From: Oscillospiraceae bacterium
Lineage (GTDB): Bacteria; Bacillota; Clostridia; UBA1381
Direction: 5' to 3'
Length of the DNA: 44,306 nucleotides
NCBI GenBank assembly: GCA_015068965.1
Contig: SVJN01000003.1
Coordinates: 1 to 44,306 of the forward strand
The translations under genes and the position numbers were made by a program. Below are positions 27,762 through 36,253 of the stretch, one piece after another; the first letter of the stretch is position 1; every line of letters starts with the position of its first letter. The notes under the pieces were generated by a model. That model saw only the letters and a list, made by a program, of their open reading frames with translations, did no database searches and had not been told where the DNA came from.

Positions 27762-27834
27762 AAGCATATCAAAGCCCCGATAAAAATGTTATAATATCTA
27801 TATGATATAATTGGGAAAAAAACGGAGGGGTTCT

Positions 27835-29799
27835 ATGCTTACACAAAGACTTCCCAGCGATGGACAGAAAAGGGACGAATATATTGACAATCTGGTAAAA
27901 ATCATCCGGGAAAACCCGAATTCCTGCGATGAGGTGTGGTTTTCCAGCGACTACGGTTATCCGACACTTGAAGTACATAAAAATACTGCCGAGACAATCA
28001 AACGTCAGGCAGAAAAATTCAAGGAAATCGGCATCCGTATTTCGATGCAAATCAGCAACACAATCGGTCACGGTGCATATTCGCAAAAGAATGATTGCAG
28101 TGGTCTGATTTATGAAGGTTCTCCTGCTGAGCATCTGGTAGGGGAGGATGGTACCGTTGCGGATTACTGCTTCTGTTGGCGTGGAGACTTTTTTAAACAA
28201 TATATTGTTGAAGAAGTGAAGCTTTATGCCCAAATCGTAAAACCCTATGCAATGTGGTTTGATGACGATTTGAGAGCCTGGCATCATGCCCCGGTCAATA
28301 ATGGCTGTTTCTGCGATTACTGCCTCAGTAAATTTAATGTGATGCACGGTAGCTCCTTTTCCCGGGAGGAACTGGTGCATGAGCTTAGCTTTGGCGATAT
28401 CAAATGGCGGAAAAAATATACAGAATTTCTCAGACAAGGATTGTACGATTTTATCTATGAAGTGAGCAAAGCCATACATGAATTGTCTCCCGATACCATC
28501 ATAAGCTGTCAGCATGGTCCGCTCGGTGGCTATCATGGTGGTGATTTGCATTTTATCTTCCATGCCATGAAGGATGCAACCGGCAAAAATCCGGGTTCAC
28601 GTCCCGGCGGTGGAACCTATGATGATTATGAGCTCAATGATATTCTCCTAAAAGGGGATATGATAGAGCTTCAGAATCGGACCTTGCCCGATTATGTAAC
28701 GGAAATCCGCCCCGAAATTGAAAGCCTTCCCGATGTTGCCTTTGGAAAAACCATTGCCGGCACCTGCATGGAAACCTCGTATTATTTTGCATTGGGCAGT
28801 ACCGCAATGAGCTATGCAATCCTAAAACGTGAACACGAACCGTTTCCCTGGCATAGTGAGATGCTGGGTGCATTTTCAGCACATCGTAGTTACTGGGAGA
28901 GAATGGTGCAAGTCAATGAAAAAACAAAACCGGACGGCATAGCGGTTGTCATTCCGGAGCAACCGCTTGATATAAAATGTGAAACCGAGTTTGAATATGA
29001 TTCCATCGGTATGTATTCGTCAAGAGAAGGGGGCTGGCGCTATGTTAATGTTCCGATGACCTACGACCGGGGCGGCGAGGTGTTCTTGCTCAGCTTTGAT
29101 TTTGCACGTCATCTTTCGGACGATGAAATCAAAGAGTTGATGAAAAAGCCCGTGCTGACCGATGCAAAGAGTATGAAGCTGTTTGCGGAAAAAGGCTTCC
29201 GGTTTAGTGGTGAGGTCTATCCTGCTGATACTTCCAAGGTGGTTGAAATGTATGAAAAACACCCCGTAAACCGTGGTTTTGAAGGTGGAACCTGGAGCGG
29301 CGGATTCCTTGCAAATCACAATTACTATATCAAGGATATCAATGGAAAAACAGAGGCACTAAGCCGATACACTTCTATTCATCAGGATGCAGAGGGACTG
29401 GGCGAAATTGCAAACGGAATTGTGACGACAGAATTTGGCGGAAAGTGGGCAGTATTTGCATTTGATGCCTGGAATAAAATCATCAGTACCCAAAAACGAG
29501 ACCAGATTTTAAATGTCATAGAATATCTTTCCGGAAAAAACCTTAACGCAAGAATGATTACACCAATCAAAGCCGTTGTGCTTCCAAGAATCTATCGAGA
29601 CGGTACTCTTGCCTGCGTGAGCATACTGAATGCAAGCGTTGGCGGAGGTAGTGCAAAAATAAAGCTTAATATCCCGCCCAAATCAGAGGTTGCCTATATG
29701 GCACAGTATTATCCCGAAACAAAGCTGGTTGCGGATGAAAATTCGGTTGTTACTATACCGTATATCGCTCCGTGGTCTGTGGGAACCATGTTTGTGTGA
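27835..29799 (+). CDS. Putative glycoside hydrolase / beta-galactosidase-like TIM-barrel protein
   Basis: 655 aa; KPYAMWFDDDLRAWHHAPVNNGCFCDYCLSKFN, PDTIISCQHGP, C-terminal small beta domain. ATG 27835 follows GGAGGGG. Confidence 0.6.
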   Translation: MLTQRLPSDGQKRDEYIDNLVKIIRENPNSCDEVWFSSDYGYPTLEVHKNTAETIKRQAEKFKEIGIRISMQISNTIGHGAYSQKNDCSGLIYEGSPAEHLVGEDGTVADYCFCWRGDFFKQYIVEEVKLYAQIVKPYAMWFDDDLRAWHHAPVNNGCFCDYCLSKFNVMHGSSFSREELVHELSFGDIKWRKKYTEFLRQGLYDFIYEVSKAIHELSPDTIISCQHGPLGGYHGGDLHFIFHAMKDATGKNPGSRPGGGTYDDYELNDILLKGDMIELQNRTLPDYVTEIRPEIESLPDVAFGKTIAGTCMETSYYFALGSTAMSYAILKREHEPFPWHSEMLGAFSAHRSYWERMVQVNEKTKPDGIAVVIPEQPLDIKCETEFEYDSIGMYSSREGGWRYVNVPMTYDRGGEVFLLSFDFARHLSDDEIKELMKKPVLTDAKSMKLFAEKGFRFSGEVYPADTSKVVEMYEKHPVNRGFEGGTWSGGFLANHNYYIKDINGKTEALSRYTSIHQDAEGLGEIANGIVTTEFGGKWAVFAFDAWNKIISTQKRDQILNVIEYLSGKNLNARMITPIKAVVLPRIYRDGTLACVSILNASVGGGSAKIKLNIPPKSEVAYMAQYYPETKLVADENSVVTIPYIAPWSVGTMFV

Positions 29800-29865
29800 G
29801 CCGGACAGAAGCACACCGGGGGATGTGAATGACTGTAAGCTTTTTGTTTGTATTGTAGAAAAAAG

Positions 29866-29937
29866 GGAGTTGAGAGAAACCTCTCAACTCCTGAGAATGT
29901 GCGAGAAGTGTGACAAACTGGCACGTCCCCCTGTCAC
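29866..29937 (+). repeat. Repeat unit copy 1: hairpin plus CTCTCAACTCC...GTGACAAACTGGCACGTCCCCCTGTCAC
   Basis: Perfect 11-bp hairpin GGAGTTGAGAG-AAAC-CTCTCAACTCC; 57-bp segment 29881-29937 is repeated at 29997-30053 with 3 mismatches. Confidence 0.9.
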
Positions 29938-29980
29938 GCTGTCACCAAATCTGTTTGTTGGTGTCAGTCTGGGAAAAAAA

Positions 29981-30053
29981 GGAGCCGAGAGAATAACTCT
30001 CAACTCCTGAGAATGTGCAAGAAATGTGACAAACTGGCATGTCCCCCTGTCAC
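29981..30053 (+). repeat. Repeat unit copy 2 (116-bp offset)
   Basis: Left hairpin arm changed to GGAGCCGAGAG (two unpaired changes); otherwise as copy 1. Confidence 0.9.
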
Positions 30054-30054
30054 A

Positions 30055-30100
30055 CAAGAGAACCGTCCCCTTGTGTTTGGAGAACCGTCCCCTTGTGTTT
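30055..30100 (+). repeat. Short tandem repeat GAGAACCGTCCCCTTGTGTTT
   Basis: Two tandem copies: ACAAGAGAACCGTCCCCTTGTGTTTGGAGAACCGTCCCCTTGTGTTTT. Confidence 0.85.
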
Positions 30101-30106
30101 TGTTCC

Positions 30107-30674
30107 TTATTCTCCTGTTTCTATCCGCATGATTTTACCATCTGACTTTCGGATGATGGCTGACCAACAACCACCCACAACAGGTCCGTCCTTTTTGATT
30201 CTTGTTACGCTAAAATATTTTTCATTGTCAACCTCACTTACATTAGAAACATATGTACTTTTCATAAATTCATCACCGAAAGCTTGTTGAAATGCTTCCT
30301 CTGCAAGCATAACTGCAGTTTGTAAAGGTATTTGAAAATCAATTGATTTGCCGACCCAACCCTCAATACCTTGATATCCACTTTCTACTTGAATATCTAC
30401 TTCCGACTTTTTTGTCAGGATTTCAATTTTTCGGTTCACGCTATCCCACTCAATTTCAGCACCGAGCACATTACAAAGGGTTCGGATGGGTAGGTAGGTG
30501 CTGTTTTCGTGCGATATAACTGGTATAGAGGAATCAAGCTGTTGACCGTTAACAAAGATGGAAAATGGAACCTTTAGTGCTTGAATTGTATTAGAATATT
30601 TTGCACATACAACAACACTGAATATACTAACTAATATAAAAGTTGATATAACGGCAAATAATTTTTTTTTTCAT
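30107..30674 (-). pseudogene. Frameshifted (or slippage-controlled) secreted protein: signal peptide + copper-amine-oxidase-type stalk domain + NTF2-fold immunity-like C-terminus
   Basis: ATG 30674 with SD AAAAGGAGAAG, then ten A. With nine A it reads MKKKLFAVISTFILVSIFSVVVCAKYSNTIQALKVPFSIFVNGQQLDSSIPVISHENSTYLPIRTLCNVLGAEIEW...; with ten A it stops after about 15 codons. The remainder is the track ORF 30107-30469. Confidence 0.75.
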
Positions 30675-30698
30675 GATTTTCTTCTCCTTTTAAGAAAT

Positions 30699-30830
30699 TT
30701 ATTGATAGAAACGTTTTGATAGGACTGATTTCATCCAATCTGTTATATAAGCACTACCATCTGTAGACCAAATGCGTCCAGTTACAGGCCGCAATTTGTT
30801 TTTATAAACTTGCGGATTGTCACACTTGTG
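30699..30830 (-). pseudogene. C-terminal remnant of an unidentified protein
   Basis: Start-less 43-codon frame HKCDNPQVYKNKLRPVTGRIWSTDGSAYITDWMKSVLSKRFYQ*, just upstream of the immunity-like gene. Confidence 0.4.
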
Positions 30831-31139
30831 TCAAAAATCTACAATTGGTGTGAAGAAAAATATAATTGTGGCAAAAAGGAAACTTGTCAGGAATGTAATT
30901 AGCGTCGCTGAAAGAAAAATCCATATATATGGTTCTTCGCATTTCTTCTTTTCAAACAATGAAATACTAATAATACATATCATAGCAATAACTGTCCATA
31001 TCTTCCGATTGCCTATGAATGGTACAGAAAAAAATTCTGAAAGCAAAATGGACATATATATTATTGATAGTGAATGCAATATACCAATGATGATATATAA
31101 CATCAAGGTTTTTCTTGTTTTAAATTGTAACAGTTTCAT
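30831..31139 (-). CDS. Small membrane protein (about three TM)
   Basis: 102 aa, hydrophobic segments; GAGGT SD upstream of ATG 31139. Confidence 0.6.
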   Translation of the reverse strand: MKLLQFKTRKTLMLYIIIGILHSLSIIYMSILLSEFFSVPFIGNRKIWTVIAMICIISISLFEKKKCEEPYIWIFLSATLITFLTSFLFATIIFFFTPIVDF

Positions 31140-31211
31140 AAAGCATTACCTCATTTCAATTGAAGTGATGAGACGATTTGCTTGAGAGTATTTTGTTTGT
31201 CTTTGTCTTAT

Positions 31212-31925
31212 TCACCGAGAAAGAATCTTTTTCAATTCCTTATCTAAAATTTGAATTTCAGCATTTTCAACCAAAGTATCGCCGTATTTTTTATAATATT
31301 CAGTTTCTATATCATGTAGTCTCATGTTTCGCCGTTGTGCCTCTGCTTGCATGTCAGCCTCAAACGATGGTTTTACTTGTTGCCACAGAGCTTGTCGCTT
31401 ACAGGCTAAATATGCACTGAATTTGGTTTCCTGAATATAATCATCTATTGTAATTTCGGCTCCTGCTAAATACCCATTGATGTAAGGAAGGTTGCTTTTT
31501 AGCAGTTCTTCGTTATAAAATTGTTCCCTATATGCATCTATTTCTTCTTGTGTCGGTTCAATTTTTAATCGGTCGGCTTCGGCTTGCATCGCTATTTTTC
31601 GGATGATGTCAATGATTTTTTCTTTGTGCTGTTCCGGTGTTAAGGGAGTGTCATTATAAGAAAATTTTATGGATTCGATTACTTGTTTTGATATGGATTC
31701 CTGATCTACTAAAATGACACTCTTATCCTTGTCTGGTAATGATTTTATTTCTTTAATTTTTGAACCTAAAGCGAACCCTGCATCATAGTCCATAAAAAGA
31801 TTTTCTTCTAATATGGTTTGATTGTTTTGGTTATCTTCTGTTGAGAGTGGGGTGGAAGGTTCAAAAGCAGAACATCCTGATAGCAAAAATATACATATAA
31901 TATAAGTGATTATTTTTTTGTACAT
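31212..31925 (-). CDS. Lipoprotein with SurA N-terminal-like (chaperone) domain
   Basis: MYKKIITYIICIFLLSGCSAFEPS lipobox; SKQVIESIKFSYNDTPLTPEQHKEKIIDIIRKIAMQAEADRLKIEPTQEEIDAYREQ. Confidence 0.75.
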   Translation of the reverse strand: MYKKIITYIICIFLLSGCSAFEPSTPLSTEDNQNNQTILEENLFMDYDAGFALGSKIKEIKSLPDKDKSVILVDQESISKQVIESIKFSYNDTPLTPEQHKEKIIDIIRKIAMQAEADRLKIEPTQEEIDAYREQFYNEELLKSNLPYINGYLAGAEITIDDYIQETKFSAYLACKRQALWQQVKPSFEADMQAEAQRRNMRLHDIETEYYKKYGDTLVENAEIQILDKELKKILSR

Positions 31926-32149
31926 AGAATAAAACTCCTTGTAGGTTGAAATATTACGGTAAAAAATATAAGGGATGGTTCTGTCGTGTTCCTTCTCCAC
32001 ACAGGAGAATCTTACCTAATTATATCATATATCAAAAATCATGTCAATGTATCGTGAGGAAGAGTTGTCAGGAAAAGGATGAACAACACATTTTAGCGAA
32101 TTGAGCAAAACAGGTGTACATTTTTGTGCATCTGTTTTTGATTTTATCG

Positions 32150-32197
32150 TTGACAAAAGATGGATTATATGTTATAATAAAAGTAACCAAACGGTTA
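32150..32197 (+). promoter_or_regulatory. Consensus promoter with TetR-type operator for the catabolic operon
   Basis: TTGACA (32150-32155)-17 nt-TATAAT (32173-32178); inverted repeat TAACC-AAAC-GGTTA (32184-32197) over the predicted start site. Confidence 0.8.
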
Positions 32198-32219
32198 GTT
32201 TTTGAAAAGAGGGGTGTAT

Positions 32220-33515
32220 ATGGAGTTAAAGCAAATCAAAGAAAGAATTGCAGCGGCAATAGAAGAACACGCAGAAGAAATATTCCGGATTGCCGGGCAG
32301 ATTTATCAGAATCCGGAAGCCGGATATGACGAGAAAAAAACCTCAGCACGCATTCGTGAAGTGTTGGAGCAGTACGAAATTCCCTACACCTATCCGCACG
32401 CATTGACCGGGGTGAAAGCCTCGTTACAAGGAAAACGGTCAGAAGCAAGGGTTTGCATCATGGGAGAGCTGGATGCAGTCCGGTGCAGTGCCCATCCCGA
32501 TGCCAAGGAGGGTGGCGTGGTTCATGCCTGCGGGCATCATGCACAGCTTGCGGCAATGCTTGCGGCAGCAATCGGCATGAAAAAAAGCGGTGTCATGGAC
32601 GAGTTGGACGGAGATGTCTGCTTCTTTGCGGTGCCGGCAGAAGAATTTATTGATTTAGAGTATCGGAAATCCTTAAAGGACGCAGGGAAAATTTGTGCCT
32701 ACGGCGGAAAGCAACAGCTTATTGCAGAAGGTGCCTTTGATGACATTGACATGGCAATGATGGTACACGCACAACCCAATGAAGAAGCCGGAAAGCTATA
32801 CTCCGGTGGCAGTAACATGGGATTTTTGGCAAAGAATATCACCTTCCGGGGAAAGGCGGCACATGGCAGTACGCCCTTTGACGGAACAAATGCCTTGAAT
32901 GCGGCGGCATTGGCGATTTTAGGGATTCATGCGAACCGGGAAACCTTCCGGGAGGAGGAAAAAATCCGGATTCATCCGATTATCACCAAGGGCGGCGATG
33001 TTGTCAATTCGGTGCCGGATGAGGTTTGTATCGATACCTATGTCCGGGGTGCAACCCTTGCCGCAATCAAAAAGGGAAATGCCGCAGTTGACCGTGCAAT
33101 GACCGGTGCGGCACAGATGATTGGTGCAAGTGTGGAATGGGAGGATATTCCGGGATATCTGCCTTTAGTAGAGTGCGAACAGCTCTCGGAGATATTTATG
33201 GAAAATGCAAGCCAGTTGATAGGGGAAGAGAATATCATTCATCAAAAGGAAATTGTCGGTTCAACCGATGCCGGGGATTTGAGTTCGGTTCTGCCAACGA
33301 TTCAACCATCCTTTGGCGGATTCTCCGGCGGTCTGCACGCCAAGGAATTCCGGGTGGCAGACAAGGAAAATGCCTATATCCTGCCGGCAAAAATCATGGC
33401 AAATACTGCGGCAGAATTGCTCGTTGACGGAGCAAGACTTGCCAAGAAAGTCAAACAATCGTTCAAACCGCAGATGAGCAAGGAAGAATATCTGTGTTAT
33501 TTAAAAAATGAATAA
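32220..33515 (+). CDS. M20-family metallopeptidase/amidohydrolase
   Basis: GELDAVRCSAHPDAKEGGVVHACGHHAQLAAML, PAEEFID, RGKAAHGSTPFDGTNALNAA. Confidence 0.92.
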   Translation: MELKQIKERIAAAIEEHAEEIFRIAGQIYQNPEAGYDEKKTSARIREVLEQYEIPYTYPHALTGVKASLQGKRSEARVCIMGELDAVRCSAHPDAKEGGVVHACGHHAQLAAMLAAAIGMKKSGVMDELDGDVCFFAVPAEEFIDLEYRKSLKDAGKICAYGGKQQLIAEGAFDDIDMAMMVHAQPNEEAGKLYSGGSNMGFLAKNITFRGKAAHGSTPFDGTNALNAAALAILGIHANRETFREEEKIRIHPIITKGGDVVNSVPDEVCIDTYVRGATLAAIKKGNAAVDRAMTGAAQMIGASVEWEDIPGYLPLVECEQLSEIFMENASQLIGEENIIHQKEIVGSTDAGDLSSVLPTIQPSFGGFSGGLHAKEFRVADKENAYILPAKIMANTAAELLVDGARLAKKVKQSFKPQMSKEEYLCYLKNE

Positions 33516-33528
33516 GGAGAGAAAGAAT

Positions 33529-34545
33529 ATGTGGACAGAAGAAAAACTCAATGAATTACTCACCACCCCGTCTGATGCGTTGGTTGAGGACATGAAAAAA
33601 ATCAAAGGTGATATCATGGTACTGGGTGCCGGCGGAAAGATGGGGCCGTCGCTCTGCGTGCTGGCAAAGAATGCTTGCAAAAAAGCAGGAATCGAGAAGA
33701 AAATCTACGCTGTATCCCGTGGCAGTGACAAAATTGCAGAAGCCTTCATGCGGGAAAATGATATCGAAATCATTGCAATGGATTTGTTGGACACCGAAAA
33801 GCTCTACTCCTTACCTGAAGTAGAGAATGTCATTTACATGGCAGGCAGAAAGTTCGGAACCGACGGCAACGAATGGCAGACCTGGGCAATGAATGCAACT
33901 CTGCCGGCATTTGTGGCAGACAAGTTCAAAAAGTCAAATATCGTAGTATTCTCCTCCGGTAACATCTATCCGATTGTTCCGTTGTCAAAGGGCGGATGCA
34001 CCGAGAAGGATAAGCCGATTCCGAACGGGGAATATGCAATGAGCTGTCTGGCAAGAGAACGTGCATTTGAGTATGCGGCAAACACCTTCGGAACCAATAT
34101 CTTCATTTACCGTCTGAACTTTGCGGTGGATTTACGTTACGGCGTTCTGTTTGACGTGGCAGACAAGATTATGAAGGGCGAGCCAATCAGTCTTTCCACT
34201 CCTTGCTTCAACTTCATCTGGCAAGGCTCTGCTAATGAAATTGCAATCCGCGGTCTGCTCCATGCAAAGGCACCTGCCTGCATTATGAATGTAACCGGAC
34301 CGGAAACCGTTTCGATTAAAGGTGCGGCTTTACAATTGGGAGAATATCTTGGAAAAGAACCATTATTTGAAAACGAATGTGGAAATGATGCATACTTAAA
34401 CGATGCATCCTTAGCAATGGAAACCTTCGGTTATCCGGAGGTTCCGGTCAGAACCTTAATCCGTTGGCAGGCAGAATGGCTGTTAGACGGTGGCAGAACA
34501 CTCGGAAAACCGACCCATTTTGAAGAAAGAAAAGGAAGCTATTAA
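33529..34545 (+). CDS. NAD-dependent epimerase/dehydratase family protein
   Basis: IMVLGAGGKMGPSLC, VVFSSGNIYP, Y-containing NGEYAMSCLARERAFEY. Confidence 0.88.
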   Translation: MWTEEKLNELLTTPSDALVEDMKKIKGDIMVLGAGGKMGPSLCVLAKNACKKAGIEKKIYAVSRGSDKIAEAFMRENDIEIIAMDLLDTEKLYSLPEVENVIYMAGRKFGTDGNEWQTWAMNATLPAFVADKFKKSNIVVFSSGNIYPIVPLSKGGCTEKDKPIPNGEYAMSCLARERAFEYAANTFGTNIFIYRLNFAVDLRYGVLFDVADKIMKGEPISLSTPCFNFIWQGSANEIAIRGLLHAKAPACIMNVTGPETVSIKGAALQLGEYLGKEPLFENECGNDAYLNDASLAMETFGYPEVPVRTLIRWQAEWLLDGGRTLGKPTHFEERKGSY

Positions 34546-34559
34546 GAGGAGATTTTGAT

Positions 34560-35630
34560 ATGAACAGACACGAAAAAGCATTGGAAATTTTAAAGCAGGG
34601 AACTGTAATCCCGGCAACCCCGCTTGCATTGAATGAAGACAGAACCTTAAACGAAAAGGGTCAGAGACTTTTGATGAACTATTATCTGAATGCCGGTGTT
34701 GGCGGTATTGCAACTGCAGTACACACCACACAGTTTGAAATCAGACAGCCGGAGGTTGGCTTGTTTGAGCCGGTGTTGAAGATTGTTTCGGAGGAAATTG
34801 ACAAATACGAAGAAAAGACCGGCAAAGTCATCGTTAAGGTGGCAGGTGCGTGCGGACCGGTAGAGCAGGCAGTTGCAGAAGCAAAGCTTGCAAAGGAATA
34901 CGGTTATGATGCAGTATTATTAAGCCCGGGCGGTCTGAATCACCTGAGTGAGGATGAAATGGTTGCAAGAACCGAAGCAGTTGCAAAGATTATGCCGGTA
35001 ATCGGCTTCTATCTGCAGACTGCAGTTGGAGGAAGAGTGTTCTCCTATAATTATTGGGAACGTGTATGTGCAGTAGAAAATGTAGTTGCAATCAAGTGTG
35101 CATCCTTTAACCGTTACACAACTTTGGATGTTGTACGTGCGGCGGCAACCTCAGACAGATGTGATGAAATCACACTCTACACCGGAAATGACGATAACAT
35201 CGTGATTGATTTGCTGACCAACTATCAGTTTGAAAAGAACGGAAAGATTGTAACCAAGGGCTTTGATGGCGGTCTGTTAGGACATTGGACCCTCTGGACC
35301 AAGAAGGTTGTTGATATGCTGGCAATGCTCAAGGAAGCAAAGAAAAAGGATTCTATCCCGGCATCACTTCTGACCCTGGCGGCTCAGGTAACCGATGCAA
35401 ATGCGGCATTTTTTGATGCGGCAAACGGCTTTGCAGGCTGTATTCCGGGTGTGCATGAGGTATTAAGACGTCAGGGGCTGATGGAAAATATTTTGTGCCT
35501 GAATCCGGAGGAAACCCTCTCCAAAGGACAGGCAGAGGAATTAACCCGTGTCCATGATGCGTATCCGCTTCTGCACGATGATGACTTCATCAAAGAAAAT
35601 ATCGCCGATTGGCTCAAAAATATTCAATAA
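34560..35630 (+). CDS. Dihydrodipicolinate synthase (DapA/NAL) family aldolase
   Basis: TPLALNEDRTLNEKGQRLLMNYYLNAGVGGIATAVHTTQ, VVAIKCASFNRYTTLDV (Schiff-base Lys position). Confidence 0.85.
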   Translation: MNRHEKALEILKQGTVIPATPLALNEDRTLNEKGQRLLMNYYLNAGVGGIATAVHTTQFEIRQPEVGLFEPVLKIVSEEIDKYEEKTGKVIVKVAGACGPVEQAVAEAKLAKEYGYDAVLLSPGGLNHLSEDEMVARTEAVAKIMPVIGFYLQTAVGGRVFSYNYWERVCAVENVVAIKCASFNRYTTLDVVRAAATSDRCDEITLYTGNDDNIVIDLLTNYQFEKNGKIVTKGFDGGLLGHWTLWTKKVVDMLAMLKEAKKKDSIPASLLTLAAQVTDANAAFFDAANGFAGCIPGVHEVLRRQGLMENILCLNPEETLSKGQAEELTRVHDAYPLLHDDDFIKENIADWLKNIQ

Positions 35631-36253
35631 TGGAACAGAGTAAAAAATCAGCAATCACCCGTCAGAAAATTCTGGATGCCGCGGAGGAAGCCTTTGCCGA
35701 ATGCGGACTTGCGGCGGCACGGGTGGATGCGATTGCAAAAGAAGCAGGCGTGAACAAGCAGATGATTTATGCCCATTTCGGGAGCAAGGAAGGCTTGTAC
35801 CAGCAGGTGCTGCAAATGGTGTATGCACGGATTGCAGAGAATGAAAAAATCCTGCAGGAAAGCGAATTTACCGGAATCGAAACTATCCGCAAAATCGTCA
35901 TGGATTACTTTGATTTTCATTTAAAGGATCAGAATTTTGTGCGGTTAATTTTGTGGGAAAATCTGAACTACGGTGCGTATATTGAGCAGGTGGATACCAA
36001 GCTTTTTGCGGGCGTGGAGCGGCTTTTGGAGGAAGGCATTCAAAAAGGGGTTCTCAGAAAGGATTTAGATGTGCGGCAGACAGCGATGTCGTTGAATCTG
36101 TTCTGTTTCTCGGCATTTTCCAACGTGCATACACTATCTAAGTTAGAGCATCAGGATTTTTCCGCAGAGGCAGAAATCAAAAAAAGAGCGGAACACATTG
36201 CAGATGTTTTAACAAGCTATGTGACCGATGAGAGGAGCAATGAAGGATGTTGA
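35630..36253 (+). CDS. TetR/AcrR family transcriptional regulator
   Basis: TRQKILDAAEEAFAECGLAAARVDAIAKEAGVNKQMIYAHFGSKEGLYQQVL; TAATG overlap with the aldolase stop. Confidence 0.95.
   Translation: MEQSKKSAITRQKILDAAEEAFAECGLAAARVDAIAKEAGVNKQMIYAHFGSKEGLYQQVLQMVYARIAENEKILQESEFTGIETIRKIVMDYFDFHLKDQNFVRLILWENLNYGAYIEQVDTKLFAGVERLLEEGIQKGVLRKDLDVRQTAMSLNLFCFSAFSNVHTLSKLEHQDFSAEAEIKKRAEHIADVLTSYVTDERSNEGC

Noticed and set aside
27769-28563. 264-aa minus ORF antisense to the glycoside hydrolase-like gene
   Set aside because: Antisense shadow of a well-supported CDS; no recognisable domain.
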